The position numbers and the translations under genes are program-made. Positions 52,961-61,636 of a stretch of 64,000 bases of DNA are shown piece by piece. Every line of letters begins with the position of its first letter. The stretch's first letter is position 1. The notes beneath the pieces are model-generated. The model worked only from the letters and a program-made list of their open reading frames with translations. It was not told the origin of the DNA and made no database searches. Source of the stretch: an uncultured bacterium (GTDB taxonomy: Bacteria; Elusimicrobiota; Elusimicrobia; Elusimicrobiales; Elusimicrobiaceae); NCBI GenBank assembly GCA_949297775.1, contig CASFTM010000008.1:50691-114690 (forward strand), in the 5' to 3' direction.

Positions 52961-54957
52961 TGAAATACACTATTTTTTTGTGGTTGGTTTTTGCCCTGGT
53001 GGCCGTGTATGTTTTTGCCCGCCGGAAAGACCGGGTGCGGCTGTGTAACAGTGCGTGGCTGGTCGGCGGCTTTTTGTTGGTTTGCTTTGCAGGCCGGCTG
53101 GCTTTGCTGATTTTATATTGGCAAATGTTTGCTTCACTTTCATTTGCACAAATCTTGCTTTCTTTTGCGCGGGGCGTATGGCCTGATGTGCTGGCGTGCG
53201 TGTGGTGGTGCGGCCCGGCGTTCTTTTTGCTGAACTTGCCGGTTAAATCCGTCCGCTGGCAGCAAGTGTGTTTGGCGTTGGGCGGTATTGGGCTTGGGCT
53301 CTTTGCACTGGCGCTCACGGGGGATATTGTATATTTTGGCCTGGTGCAGCGCCACACCGGGAGCGATATTTTTAATTTGCTTAGTTCGCTTCCTTTAATC
53401 TGGGAATCGGTGCGCCGGGATTATTGGATGCTGGTGCTCACGGGAGCAGCTGTAACCGGTGTGCTGGCGTGGATTGGCGTGTATATCGCCGGCAAGACGG
53501 GGCGTCCCGGACGGGGGGCTTGTTTATGGGAAGGGCTGGCCCTTCTGTTGGTGGGGTGGCTGTGTTTGCAGCCCTATTTGGCGCGTCCGTACGCGTGGCT
53601 TCCCTATGGGTATGAATATGGGTTAGAGCAGGGGCATTTAACCCAAAACGGCGTGTTTACGATGTGGAACCATGTGCTGTCCCGAAGGTATAAAAAATGG
53701 GCCAGTTCGTGGCGGATGCCCCATTCCCTTACTACGGCAGATGCTCAAAACAGTTTGCAAACCGCTAAGCAGTTTTTTATGGCTTCCCGTCAGGAACAAC
53801 CGGCAGACCAGCAGTACCCGTTGCTGCGCAAACGGATCAAATTTAATGCCGATGCCCGCGGCCGCAACCTTATTATTTTAATTTTAGAAAGCTGGCAGTG
53901 GGATTATGTGGACGCCCTGTCCGACGTTCCTCGCGGGGTTACCCCAAACCTGGACGCCCTGATAAAGCGAGGGGTGGTGTTTGACCGTTTTTATGCTTGC
54001 GGACGCGACAGCAGCCTGCAAGGGGTTGGGACGGTTTTATCATCGGTGTGCCAAACGGCGGGCATTCCGTATTACGGGAAAGGATTGGAATCGGTGTCGG
54101 TTGCCCGGCTGGGGGAACTGTTTGCTAACGAACACTACCAGGTATATTTTTCGCATGCGGCGGCACATAGGTGGATGTATATCGGTCCGCTGGCACAGCT
54201 AATGGGATTTACGGTCCATTCCGGCGAGGATTTAACCCCGCAGCTTTCTTACCGCGCCGCCAAAACCGTTTCAGATTACGAAGCGTTAATGCGCCTGGCG
54301 GATTTGGTGCAAACGGCGAAAGAGCCTTTTTTGGGGGTTTTCTTTTCGCTTTCCACGCACGAACCGTTTGATGCGTTTTATCCCCTTTCGTTTGGCGGTG
54401 GACGCGGCAATGTGTTGGCGGAAAAATTTTCGTCTGACAAATATACCCGCAATTTGGCTTATACCGACTGGGCCATTGGGGAGTTTGTGGGAAGACTAAA
54501 ATCTGCGGGCCTGTATGACGATACCGTTTTTCTTATCGTGGGGGATCATCCCCGCCGTGGAATTCCGCGTCCGTTTGGCCCCGGGTTGTTCCGGGTGCCG
54601 TTTGTGTTGGTGGCGCCGGGTATTTTGGCGCCGGGGCATAACAACCGTTTAAGTGCCCAAGCGGATATTTTGCCTACGCTGGTGGATTTGTTCCATATTA
54701 AACAACCGTACGCTGCCATGGGGAACAGTATGCTGGATAAAACGGCCCCGGGATTTGCGCTGGTATCTTCTATGGAGGCGCAGGAATTCGGGTTACTGAC
54801 GGATGACGGCCTGGTATTACAAAGGACATTCCAATCCGCCTCAGGCGATAAAGAGGAAACAGCGCAACTTAAACAAGCGGCGGAACTGAACCGGGCGATG
54901 TTTGATATCTTGCGCCAAAACCGCTGGGCACCGGCGTATACCGTTTCCCCAAAGTAG
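52957..54957 (+). CDS. LTA-synthase-like membrane sulfatase/phosphotransferase
   Basis: The 666-residue protein has four to five N-terminal membrane helices (to about residue 230), then an alkaline-phosphatase-fold domain: NLIILILESWQWDYVDAL (first metal site), YACGRDSSLQGVG (nucleophile region), FSLSTHEPFD and FLIVGDHPRRG (metal sites). Relatives move phosphoglycerol or phosphoethanolamine groups in the envelope. The acceptor here is unknown. Its ATG overlaps the pilin 4 stop; a second ATG follows at once. Modification of pili or glycans is an attractive but unproven link. Confidence 0.85.
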   Translation: MMKYTIFLWLVFALVAVYVFARRKDRVRLCNSAWLVGGFLLVCFAGRLALLILYWQMFASLSFAQILLSFARGVWPDVLACVWWCGPAFFLLNLPVKSVRWQQVCLALGGIGLGLFALALTGDIVYFGLVQRHTGSDIFNLLSSLPLIWESVRRDYWMLVLTGAAVTGVLAWIGVYIAGKTGRPGRGACLWEGLALLLVGWLCLQPYLARPYAWLPYGYEYGLEQGHLTQNGVFTMWNHVLSRRYKKWASSWRMPHSLTTADAQNSLQTAKQFFMASRQEQPADQQYPLLRKRIKFNADARGRNLIILILESWQWDYVDALSDVPRGVTPNLDALIKRGVVFDRFYACGRDSSLQGVGTVLSSVCQTAGIPYYGKGLESVSVARLGELFANEHYQVYFSHAAAHRWMYIGPLAQLMGFTVHSGEDLTPQLSYRAAKTVSDYEALMRLADLVQTAKEPFLGVFFSLSTHEPFDAFYPLSFGGGRGNVLAEKFSSDKYTRNLAYTDWAIGEFVGRLKSAGLYDDTVFLIVGDHPRRGIPRPFGPGLFRVPFVLVAPGILAPGHNNRLSAQADILPTLVDLFHIKQPYAAMGNSMLDKTAPGFALVSSMEAQEFGLLTDDGLVLQRTFQSASGDKEETAQLKQAAELNRAMFDILRQNRWAPAYTVSPK

Positions 54958-54970
54958 GACCTTTTAGGGC

Positions 54971-54999
54971 TTGATTTTTTATTTTTTTACTGCTACACT
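54971..54999 (+). promoter_or_regulatory. Sigma-70 promoter of pilin 5
   Basis: TTGATT (54971-54976) and TACACT (54994-54999) are separated by 17 bases. Transcription should start near 55006, leaving a 5' UTR of about 50 bases. Confidence 0.7.
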
Positions 55000-55057
55000 G
55001 AAAGAAGTGGCGCAAGCCACCTATACTGAATATATAAAACTGTAGGAGGTTTTATCT

Positions 55058-55612
55058 ATGAATAAGAAGGGTTTTACCCTGATCGAATTACTGGTGGTCG
55101 TTTTGATCATCGGTATTTTGGCCGCTATGGCTATGCCGCAGTATTTCAAAGCGGTGGAACGCTCCCGCATGACGGAAGCCGACCAGCTCTTGAGCTCTAT
55201 CGCTCAGGCGCAACAGCGCAAATATTTGCAGATCAACAAATATACCGCTGACTATAGAAGCATGGACGTGGCCCCCAAAGGGGCACAAGGCTCTACCTTT
55301 TACACCAAAGGTGATCCGGTAACTGGCGGCGGCAACGGCTTTAAAGTAACCTTGTCTGCGGATACTGGTGATTATGACGGTGGTATAGCTACAGCTGAAC
55401 GTGTTCCGGCTGGAACCAGCACCTTGCAGTATAACTACACCTTGTCCCGCTACTACGCGAGCGACAAAACGACCTGCCAAGGCAATGACGCTAACGGTGC
55501 TTCTTTGTGCGCCGACTTCTGCGGTGTGGACATCACGGGTTCTGCTACCACCTTCACTTGCTGCAACGACGGCAGCTCTTCTGAATGTGCTGCGCCGGTC
55601 TCTAACAGCTAA
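55058..55612 (+). CDS. Type IV pilin-like protein 5, likely a main pilin
   Basis: The 184-residue prepilin begins [38 protein letters not shown]. It has its own promoter, a strong AGGAGG box seven bases before the ATG and a strong terminator, all signs of high expression, and codon choice is smooth. The second half is Gly/Thr/Ser-rich with Cys pairs near the C terminus (TTCQGN, CADFCG, TCCNDG, SECAAP). Among the five pilins here it is the best candidate for a structural subunit. No assembly genes are next to it. Confidence 0.9.
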   Translation: MNKKGFTLIELLVVVLIIGILAAMAMPQYFKAVERSRMTEADQLLSSIAQAQQRKYLQINKYTADYRSMDVAPKGAQGSTFYTKGDPVTGGGNGFKVTLSADTGDYDGGIATAERVPAGTSTLQYNYTLSRYYASDKTTCQGNDANGASLCADFCGVDITGSATTFTCCNDGSSSECAAPVSNS

Positions 55613-55625
55613 TCCAATTTGGATT

Positions 55626-55656
55626 AAAAACCCCGCCCTTGCGGCGGGGTTTTTTA
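55626..55656 (+). terminator. Terminator after pilin 5
   Basis: CCCCGCC (55631-55637) pairs with GGCGGGG (55643-55649), with A run before and T run after. Confidence 0.92.
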
Positions 55657-55727
55657 TTGCCCTAAAATACTTCAGCTACAACGGACTTTGCCGGCGGTGC
55701 GTGGTATAATAAAAACAGGAGAGGCCT

Positions 55728-56279
55728 ATGAACAAATTTAAAAAGGTAAAGCAGGAAAAAGCCCTTACGTTTTTGGAACCGGGGCCGCTGTTATTAGTGA
55801 CCACTTTTGACGGGAAAAAGAACAACGTAATGACGATTTCCTGGTCTATGCCGCTGGACTTTGCCGGACGGTTTGCGCTGTGCACGGGGCCGTGGAATTA
55901 TTCGTTTGGCGCGCTTCGCCGCACGAAAGAATGCGTGCTGTGCGTACCGGGGCCGGACCTCTTGAAAACGGCGGTGCAACTAGGCATGGTAAGCGGGGAA
56001 GATACGGACAAATTTGCAAAGTTCCACCTAACAGCCCAACCGGCCGCGCGCGTGAAAGCGCCGCTGTTGGGCGGGTGCCTTGCATGCGTGGAATGCACGG
56101 CGGAGAAATTTTTGCCGTCGTACGGCATTTTTGTTTTGCAAGCGGTACAGGTATGGCAGGACGCTTCCTGTACGGATCTGCGTTTTGTGCACGCCGCAGG
56201 GGACGGAACCTTTTATGCCGACGGAGAAAAATTTAATTTCCGGCGGCTGATGAAGGAGAAACTTCCGCCGGGGCTGTAG
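55728..56279 (+). CDS. Flavin reductase-like FMN-binding protein
   Basis: The 183-residue protein fits the split-barrel flavin reductase family: PGPLLLVTTFDGKKNNVMTI, SWSMPLDFAGRFALC and RRTKECVLCVPGP. It probably binds FMN and transfers electrons from NAD(P)H. TATAAT lies 17 bases before the ATG, with an AGGAGAGG box between. Its last 47 bases overlap the end of the convergent lipoprotein gene. Confidence 0.8.
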   Translation: MNKFKKVKQEKALTFLEPGPLLLVTTFDGKKNNVMTISWSMPLDFAGRFALCTGPWNYSFGALRRTKECVLCVPGPDLLKTAVQLGMVSGEDTDKFAKFHLTAQPAARVKAPLLGGCLACVECTAEKFLPSYGIFVLQAVQVWQDASCTDLRFVHAAGDGTFYADGEKFNFRRLMKEKLPPGL

Positions 56280-57300
56280 CGGGCGCGCGGGGCGTTTGCG
56301 TTTCCGGCGTGGTTGCCGGCAAAGCGGCGACAGATGGGTTTTGGCTTGCGCTGGGTGCAGGAGCCTCTTTCGGGGCGTCGTCGTTTGTATCGGCGGAAAC
56401 GTTGGGCGTTTGCACCGGCGGGGTTTTCGGCGTATCCGAAGCCGGAGCCGTATCCGGAACGGGCAAAGACGGGCTTTGTGCAGAGCCGGCTACGGGGGTA
56501 TCTGCCGTTTCCGCGGTGGCATTTTTCGGCGTGGCGGGAGTTTTTTCGGGCGTCGGTTGGGCCGGATCAGTGGCACTTGTTGCCGGCTGGGGAGCGGCGG
56601 ACGGGGCCGGTTCTTTTTCCGGGCAGACCGTGGATTGCGGATCCAGCACGAAAGTAGGTTCTTCCTCGTCAAAAACGATTCCTCTTTCCGGTTCGGCGGG
56701 CGGTTCGGGTGGCGGAAGGGGGCGTCTAAAACGTTCCGGCAACTGGGGGGCTTTTACTTTGGGACAGCGGCTGATAACGTCCTGCGCCGATTCTTCAAAA
56801 AACAATTTTCCTTCTCTCCAAGATTCATACAGCTGCCGTTCCGGGGTTTCCCGTCGGAAAAAATCCCGGTGTTTGGTTTGGTCCGCCAACGCGAATGCCA
56901 GCAAATGAAGTACGGCGATGTCTTTGCCGGTAAAATTTTTACGTGTTTCAAAACTTCCTACCCGCGCCAATACTTTAATTTGGTGCCCCTTTTTTATTCC
57001 CGTCATTTGCGGCATACCGCGTTTGTTAAAAGTTACCAGCAGTAGTTCGTAGGAAAGGGCGTTGCCTTTGCCGGTGGCGTAGTAATAGAGGGGAGCATCT
57101 ATCTTCATCACCAGTCTAAGGCGCAGCGTGTCCTCGGTAATACCGGCTACTTCCCCGCCAAAGGCCACCACTTGCCCGCGGTAGGCGTTGGGGTCTTTTT
57201 CAATGCCTTGCAGGTAATCCAGATTTTGGTCTTTATAAGGCATAAGGGAACTGCATGCCCCTAAAAAAAAGCAGAAACAAAAAAGTAAAAATTTTTTCAT
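56233..57300 (-). CDS. Slp-like lipoprotein with Ala/Pro/Thr-rich tail
   Basis: The 355-residue protein has a lipoprotein signal (lipobox LGAC, then SSL), then a folded region to about residue 185 with NAYRGQVVAFGGEVAGI, which resembles the Slp outer-membrane lipoprotein family. The rest (about 190-355) is Pro/Ala/Thr-rich and probably disordered, with an EPERGIVFDEEEP segment at its start. Its 3' end overlaps the flavin reductase gene. A TATAAT lies 13 bases upstream of the ATG. The function is unknown. Confidence 0.75.
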   Translation of the reverse strand: MKKFLLFCFCFFLGACSSLMPYKDQNLDYLQGIEKDPNAYRGQVVAFGGEVAGITEDTLRLRLVMKIDAPLYYYATGKGNALSYELLLVTFNKRGMPQMTGIKKGHQIKVLARVGSFETRKNFTGKDIAVLHLLAFALADQTKHRDFFRRETPERQLYESWREGKLFFEESAQDVISRCPKVKAPQLPERFRRPLPPPEPPAEPERGIVFDEEEPTFVLDPQSTVCPEKEPAPSAAPQPATSATDPAQPTPEKTPATPKNATAETADTPVAGSAQSPSLPVPDTAPASDTPKTPPVQTPNVSADTNDDAPKEAPAPSASQNPSVAALPATTPETQTPRAPATAPAEVSPSSAAGN

Positions 57301-57395
57301 AGAAACTGCTTATATTATAACTTTTCTGTATGCGTTGCGCGCCGCCCGCTTGACGCTTTGTCCCCAAATGGGTACCATTACACCAGGGGGGACTT

Positions 57396-58253
57396 ATGAA
57401 ACCGTTAAACGAAGAAGAAAAAAGAATTTTAATAGGCAAAGGCACCGAGCCGCCTTTCAGCGGCAAGTATTACCGGCACCAAGCGCCCGGACGCTATTTA
57501 TGCCGCCAATGCGGCGCGCCGCTCTATCAAAGCGCGGCTAAGTTTGATTCTGCCTGCGGTTGGCCCAGCTTTGACGCAGAAATTCCTGGCGCCGTCAAGC
57601 GCGTGCCGGACCCGGACGGGGTGCGGACGGAAATCGTCTGTGCGCGGTGTGGGGGACACTTGGGCCACGTGTTTGAAGGGGAAGAGCTCACGTCAAAAAA
57701 TACACGTCATTGCGTTAATTCCCTGTCGCTGGTGTTTCAGCCCGCACCAAAAGGACCGTCTCAAACGGGGGAGACCGCCATTTTTGCCGGAGGGTGTTTT
57801 TGGGGGGTGGAACATTTGATGAAAAATTTTCCCGGCATTTTACACATTGAACCCGGCTACATCGGCGGACACGTGGAACAGCCTACCTATGAACAGGTAT
57901 GCACGCATACTACCGGCCACGCCGAGGCGGTGCGTATCGTGTTTGACCCGGCCCGGGTGTCTTACGAAACCTTGTTAAAAGGATTTATGGAAATACACGA
58001 CCCCACCCAGACGGACGGGCAGGGCCCGGACCTCGGGCCGCAGTACCGTTCGGAAATTTTCTACACGACACCCGCCCAGCGGGAAACGGCCTTACGGGTG
58101 ATAGACCTGTTAAAAAAGAAAGGATATCCGGTGGTTACACGCGTAACGCCGGCTTCGGCCTTTTGGCCGGCGGAGGATTATCATCACCGCTATTACGACC
58201 GTGCGGGCACCCAGCCGTATTGCCACCGCCGCGTCAAACGGTTTGACGAGTAG
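57396..58253 (+). CDS. msrBA: Peptide methionine sulfoxide reductase MsrB-MsrA fusion
   Basis: The 285-residue protein has MsrB first (about 1-125: two zinc CxxC pairs, CRQC and CARC, then GWPSFD, HLGHVFEGE and the catalytic Cys in RHCVNSLSL). MsrA follows (about 127-285: FAGGCFWGVEHL with the catalytic Cys, GYIGGHVEQPTY, EIHDPTQTDGQGPDLGPQYRS). Together they repair both stereoisomers of methionine sulfoxide. The B-A order is one of two known fusion orders. There is no signal peptide, so it is probably cytoplasmic. A GGGGGG box precedes the ATG. Confidence 0.95.
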   Translation: MKPLNEEEKRILIGKGTEPPFSGKYYRHQAPGRYLCRQCGAPLYQSAAKFDSACGWPSFDAEIPGAVKRVPDPDGVRTEIVCARCGGHLGHVFEGEELTSKNTRHCVNSLSLVFQPAPKGPSQTGETAIFAGGCFWGVEHLMKNFPGILHIEPGYIGGHVEQPTYEQVCTHTTGHAEAVRIVFDPARVSYETLLKGFMEIHDPTQTDGQGPDLGPQYRSEIFYTTPAQRETALRVIDLLKKKGYPVVTRVTPASAFWPAEDYHHRYYDRAGTQPYCHRRVKRFDE

Positions 58254-58259
58254 CGGAAA

Positions 58260-59140
58260 TCACGGGTTCGGGCGTTTTTCCGTAACGGCTAGATAAGTGC
58301 CTGCCAACATCAGGGCCAATGCACTGCAAAAAGAAAAGCCCAACGGCTGTCCAACCAGCACAAAGGATAATCCAACCCCCATAAAGGGGGCGAACGCATA
58401 GTAAACCCCGGTTCGTGCGGCGCCCAGTTGCCGTTGGGCCAAAATATAAAAATAGACACTGCCCCCATATGCCAGCGCGCCCAACGCCAATGCGGCGGCT
58501 ACACAGCCGGCGTGCCAGTGAATGCCGCCTGAAATCCCTGCCAAGAGCAACGCTCCCAACCCGGAGCCAAACCCTTTTACCATAACGGTTTGCACCGGGT
58601 TTTTGCCGGACAAAACCCGCGTGGTATTGTTTTCAAACCCCCAGCATAGGCTGGCCAGCAATGCCAGCACCGCTCCGCCGGAAAAAGCCAGCGCGGAGAA
58701 ATCCTCTACCGTCAGCAATATGCACGCCGCCGTGATAAGCCCAATGGCGCTCCACATCCGCCGGCCTACTTTTTCTTTAAACCATACGCCCGCAACCAGT
58801 GCGGTGGCGGCAATTTCAAAATTATTAAGCAGCGATACGGTGGCCGGGGTAGTGGTTTTTAAACCAAACAGCAACAGCACACCGGTGCGGCAATGTCCAA
58901 TAACACCATAGCCGTCAGGTAAGGGAGATCTTTCCGTTCCAAAGGCTGTTCGGCGCAGGAGTGCGCGCAGTGTTGGCAGCCATAAACACACGCCATTCCC
59001 AAGCCGGCCCCCAAGTATAGAAGGGCAGCCAAAAAGGACGGGCTTAGGCGCGTTAAAAGCAGTTTGGAAAAGGGGGCGCTCATCCCGTAAAAAAGGGCGG
59101 CGGTTAAGGCATAAAAGACGGCAAGGCGCGGCGTTTTCAT
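58260..59140 (-). pseudogene. EamA/DMT-family transporter with a frameshift
   Basis: The N-terminal part (ATG at 59138-59140, MKTPRLAVFYALTAALFYG) runs in one frame to a stop at about 58859. The rest, from LLLFGLKTTTPATVSLLNNFE to the end, is in another frame. A single missing base at about 58878-58882, in a GTGTGCTGTTG stretch, would restore one ten-helix EamA protein of about 293 residues, with both EamA halves present. It is a drug/metabolite transporter-type protein of unknown substrate. It may be a recent pseudogene or an assembly error. Confidence 0.8.
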
Positions 59141-59257
59141 AGAGGTATTGTAGCAAAGAAAGACGGCAGGAAAAAATAAGGCATATAAAACAATAAAGGA
59201 AGAGGGATCTCGGCCTCTTCCTGGTAAAACGCCTAACGGCTAAATACAAAATAAAAA

Positions 59258-59329
59258 CGCCCTCTAGGAGAATCGAACTCCTCTTTTCGGATTGAAAATC
59301 CGACGTCCTAACCGATAGACGAAGAGGGC
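59258..59329 (-). tRNA. tRNA-Glu (anticodon TTC)
   Basis: On the minus strand it folds as a standard cloverleaf with acceptor GCCCTCT/AGAGGGC, D arm with GGTTAGGA, anticodon stem TCGGA/TCCGA around TTTTCAA, and a T arm with GTTCGATTC. The CCA end is not encoded. Confidence 0.95.
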
Positions 59330-59337
59330 ATTAAAAG

Positions 59338-59409
59338 TGCGCCCGGTGAGACTTGAACTCACGGCCCCCCGCTTAAAAGGCGGATGCTCTACCACTGAGC
59401 TACGAGCGC
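59338..59409 (-). tRNA. tRNA-Lys (anticodon TTT)
   Basis: The minus strand gives acceptor GCGCTCG/CGGGCGC, D arm GCTC-AGTGGTA-GAGC, an anticodon arm with loop CTTTTAA and T arm GTGAG-TTCAAGT-CTCAC. The CCA end is not encoded. It lies eight bases upstream of tRNA-Glu, and the two are probably one transcript. Confidence 0.95.
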
Positions 59410-59470
59410 AAAAAGCAGTCAAAAGAACTATCCGGGTTTAATCTGATATCGGGTTAAACCCAACATAAAT

Positions 59471-59500
59471 ATTATACCACAAATTTGAGCACACGCACAA
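59471..59500 (-). promoter_or_regulatory. Promoter of the tRNA-Lys/tRNA-Glu operon
   Basis: On the minus strand TTGTGC (59495-59500) and TATAAT (59471-59476) are 18 bases apart, about 60 bases before tRNA-Lys. Confidence 0.75.
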
Positions 59501-59593
59501 GAAATTTTTTATTTTTTGCGGAAGCTTTTTTCCGATAATTTATTATAGCACTTTTTAGATTTTTCCGTCAAACTCCTTTTTGTGTGCTTTTGT

Positions 59594-59622
59594 TTGACAA
59601 CCCCCGCCGTGCTTGCTACCAT
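59594..59622 (+). promoter_or_regulatory. Sigma-70 promoter of ridA
   Basis: A consensus TTGACA (59594-59599) and TACCAT (59617-59622) are 17 bases apart, with the ATG about 46 bases further on. Confidence 0.75.
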
Positions 59623-59667
59623 ATACAAAAGGGGTTTTTAAACCGATTATATTTTGCGAGGGTTTTT

Positions 59668-60045
59668 ATGAAAAAAGTAATTAATTCCAACAACGCTCCT
59701 AAAGCCATTGGCCCGTATTCTCAAGCTATTGAAGACGGCAGCTTTGTTTTTACTTCCGGCGTATTGCCGATTGACCCGGTAACCGGTGAAATTTTCAGCG
59801 GCGACATTCAGGTACAAACCGAACTGATTTTAAGCAATTTGGAAAATATTTTAAAAGAAGCCGGCTGCAATTTGAAACATGTAGTGAAAACGACGGTGTT
59901 TATGACCGATTTAACTAAATTTGCCGAAATGAACGCCGTTTATGCTTCCTTCTTTAAAGAGAATCCGCCTGCCCGCAGCACCATCCAGGTCGTGGCGCTC
60001 CCGAAAGGCAGCGTGGTGGAAATTGAAGCCATCGCCAAAAAATAA
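59668..60045 (+). CDS. ridA: RidA/YjgF family enamine/imine deaminase
   Basis: The 125-residue protein shows PKAIGPYSQAIEDGSFVFTSG, EQ-type strands, LSNLENILKEAGCNLKHVVKTTVFMTDL, FFKENPPARSTIQV and VEIEAIA. The Arg in PARST binds the carboxylate of the substrate. It removes reactive 2-aminoacrylate-type intermediates made by PLP enzymes. A GAGGG box precedes the ATG at 59668. malQ follows by ten bases. Confidence 0.93.
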   Translation: MKKVINSNNAPKAIGPYSQAIEDGSFVFTSGVLPIDPVTGEIFSGDIQVQTELILSNLENILKEAGCNLKHVVKTTVFMTDLTKFAEMNAVYASFFKENPPARSTIQVVALPKGSVVEIEAIAKK

Positions 60046-60055
60046 AAGGTTTGTT

Positions 60056-61627
60056 ATGACGATACAAGACCAAGTGCTTTCCAGCCGTTTGAACGGTATT
60101 TTGCTCCCGCTGGCCGCCATGAAGACGGAAAACGATTGGGGCGTGGGGGATTTTTCCTCTTTGCGGCAATGGACGGAATTTTTGGCTTCCCAGGGGGCCA
60201 AAATCATTCAAATTTTGCCTTTGCAAGAAACCGCGCCCGGTGAAACGTGCCCTTATTCCGCGCTGAGCGCGTTTGCTACGGACCCTGTCTATACCGACAT
60301 TTCCGATGTGCCCGATATTACCGCCAGCCCGCGCGCGCAGGAGTTTGTGGCTTCGTTGGGGCCTCAAATTCACGAATGGCACCAGGCCCAAAAAGCACCT
60401 TTTTTTGCCGTCAAGCAAGCCAAATTAAAAGCGTTGTGGTTTGGCTACCAGCATTTTTTGCAGGCGGAAGCCGCCTCTAATTCTCCCCGCTTTCAAGCGT
60501 TTGAGGCTTACAGGGCCGCCCAGGCCGGCTGGCTGCGCGGGTATGCCATCTTCCGTGCTATTAAGGAATTTTACAAATGGCAAACCTGGACCCAATGGCC
60601 TGAAGGCCTGCGTAATTTTGACAAAACGGCAGTAGGCACTTTTGAAGCCCAATACCGCGAATACGTCAATTATTTTGCATATATGCAGTGGATTTTGGAC
60701 CAACAGCTTCGCCGCGCCAAAGTCTTTGCCCAACAAAAAGGCGTACTTATTTTTGGAGACATTCCTTTCGGTACCAATTTGGACAGCGCCGAAGTCTGGT
60801 CCGAACGGGCCAACTACCGCCTAGGGTGGGAAATCGGCGCTCCGGCGGATCAATTTTCCAAGGGAGGCCAGCGCTGGGGGCTGCCCGCCTACGATTGGGC
60901 GTACCAGCATTCGCATAACCTGGAACTGTGGCGGCGCAAAATCCGCCGCGTAACGGAACTGTACGATATTTTCCGCTTGGACCATTTGGTGGGGTTCTTC
61001 CGTACGTATGTGTTTGCCCCCGGCGATGAGATCGGCTCGTTTGACGTACAGGGCGAGCAAAACCAAATTGACCGCGGGTATAATTTCCTGCGTATGGTGC
61101 TGGACGAAGCCAAAGGAAAATTGCCCGTAGGCGAAGATTTGGGCGTTATTCCCAACTATGTGCGCCGGATGTTGGTGGACTTGCGTATCCCCGGCTATAA
61201 AGTACTGCGCTGGGAACGCGAGGATAACGGCTATTACCGCGAACCGCGCAACTATCCGCAAGTGTCTTTGGCGACCACTTCCACACACGATACCGAAACC
61301 GTGCGCGGCTGGTGGGAAACAATGGACCAGCGCGAACGTGCCAATATTTGGGAAATGATTTCCGCACAAAAAACAGACGGCAATGTGCCGTTTACCGCTG
61401 ATACACAGCGCGCCATTTTGCGCCGTGTGCTCAGCTCCAATTCCGCCATTACGCTTTTCTCCTGGCAAGACATCATCGGTACGCTGGACCGGGTGAACAC
61501 CCCCGGAACGGTGGGCGACGAAAATTGGACCTACCGCAGCGAATACACCCCCGGTCAGGCGGCCGAAGTATATGCCGCCCAACTGGCGATGTACCGCGAT
61601 TTGTTAAAGGAGACGGGCCGAGCTTAA
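60056..61627 (+). CDS. malQ: 4-alpha-glucanotransferase (GH77)
   Basis: The 523-residue amylomaltase moves maltodextrin segments between chains. GH77 blocks are ASQGAKIIQILPLQETAPG, SPYSALSAFA-like CPYSALSAFATDP, FGDIPFGTNLDSAEVW, PAYDWAYQ, IFRLDHLVGFFRTY (nucleophile Asp), VGEDLGVIPNYVRRML (acid/base Glu) and TSTHDTETVRGWW. The ATG at 60056 is used. It points to glycogen or maltodextrin metabolism. It is likely cotranscribed with ridA and the following nucleotidyltransferase. Confidence 0.94.
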   Translation: MTIQDQVLSSRLNGILLPLAAMKTENDWGVGDFSSLRQWTEFLASQGAKIIQILPLQETAPGETCPYSALSAFATDPVYTDISDVPDITASPRAQEFVASLGPQIHEWHQAQKAPFFAVKQAKLKALWFGYQHFLQAEAASNSPRFQAFEAYRAAQAGWLRGYAIFRAIKEFYKWQTWTQWPEGLRNFDKTAVGTFEAQYREYVNYFAYMQWILDQQLRRAKVFAQQKGVLIFGDIPFGTNLDSAEVWSERANYRLGWEIGAPADQFSKGGQRWGLPAYDWAYQHSHNLELWRRKIRRVTELYDIFRLDHLVGFFRTYVFAPGDEIGSFDVQGEQNQIDRGYNFLRMVLDEAKGKLPVGEDLGVIPNYVRRMLVDLRIPGYKVLRWEREDNGYYREPRNYPQVSLATTSTHDTETVRGWWETMDQRERANIWEMISAQKTDGNVPFTADTQRAILRRVLSSNSAITLFSWQDIIGTLDRVNTPGTVGDENWTYRSEYTPGQAAEVYAAQLAMYRDLLKETGRA

Positions 61628-61636
61628 GGCCTTTGT

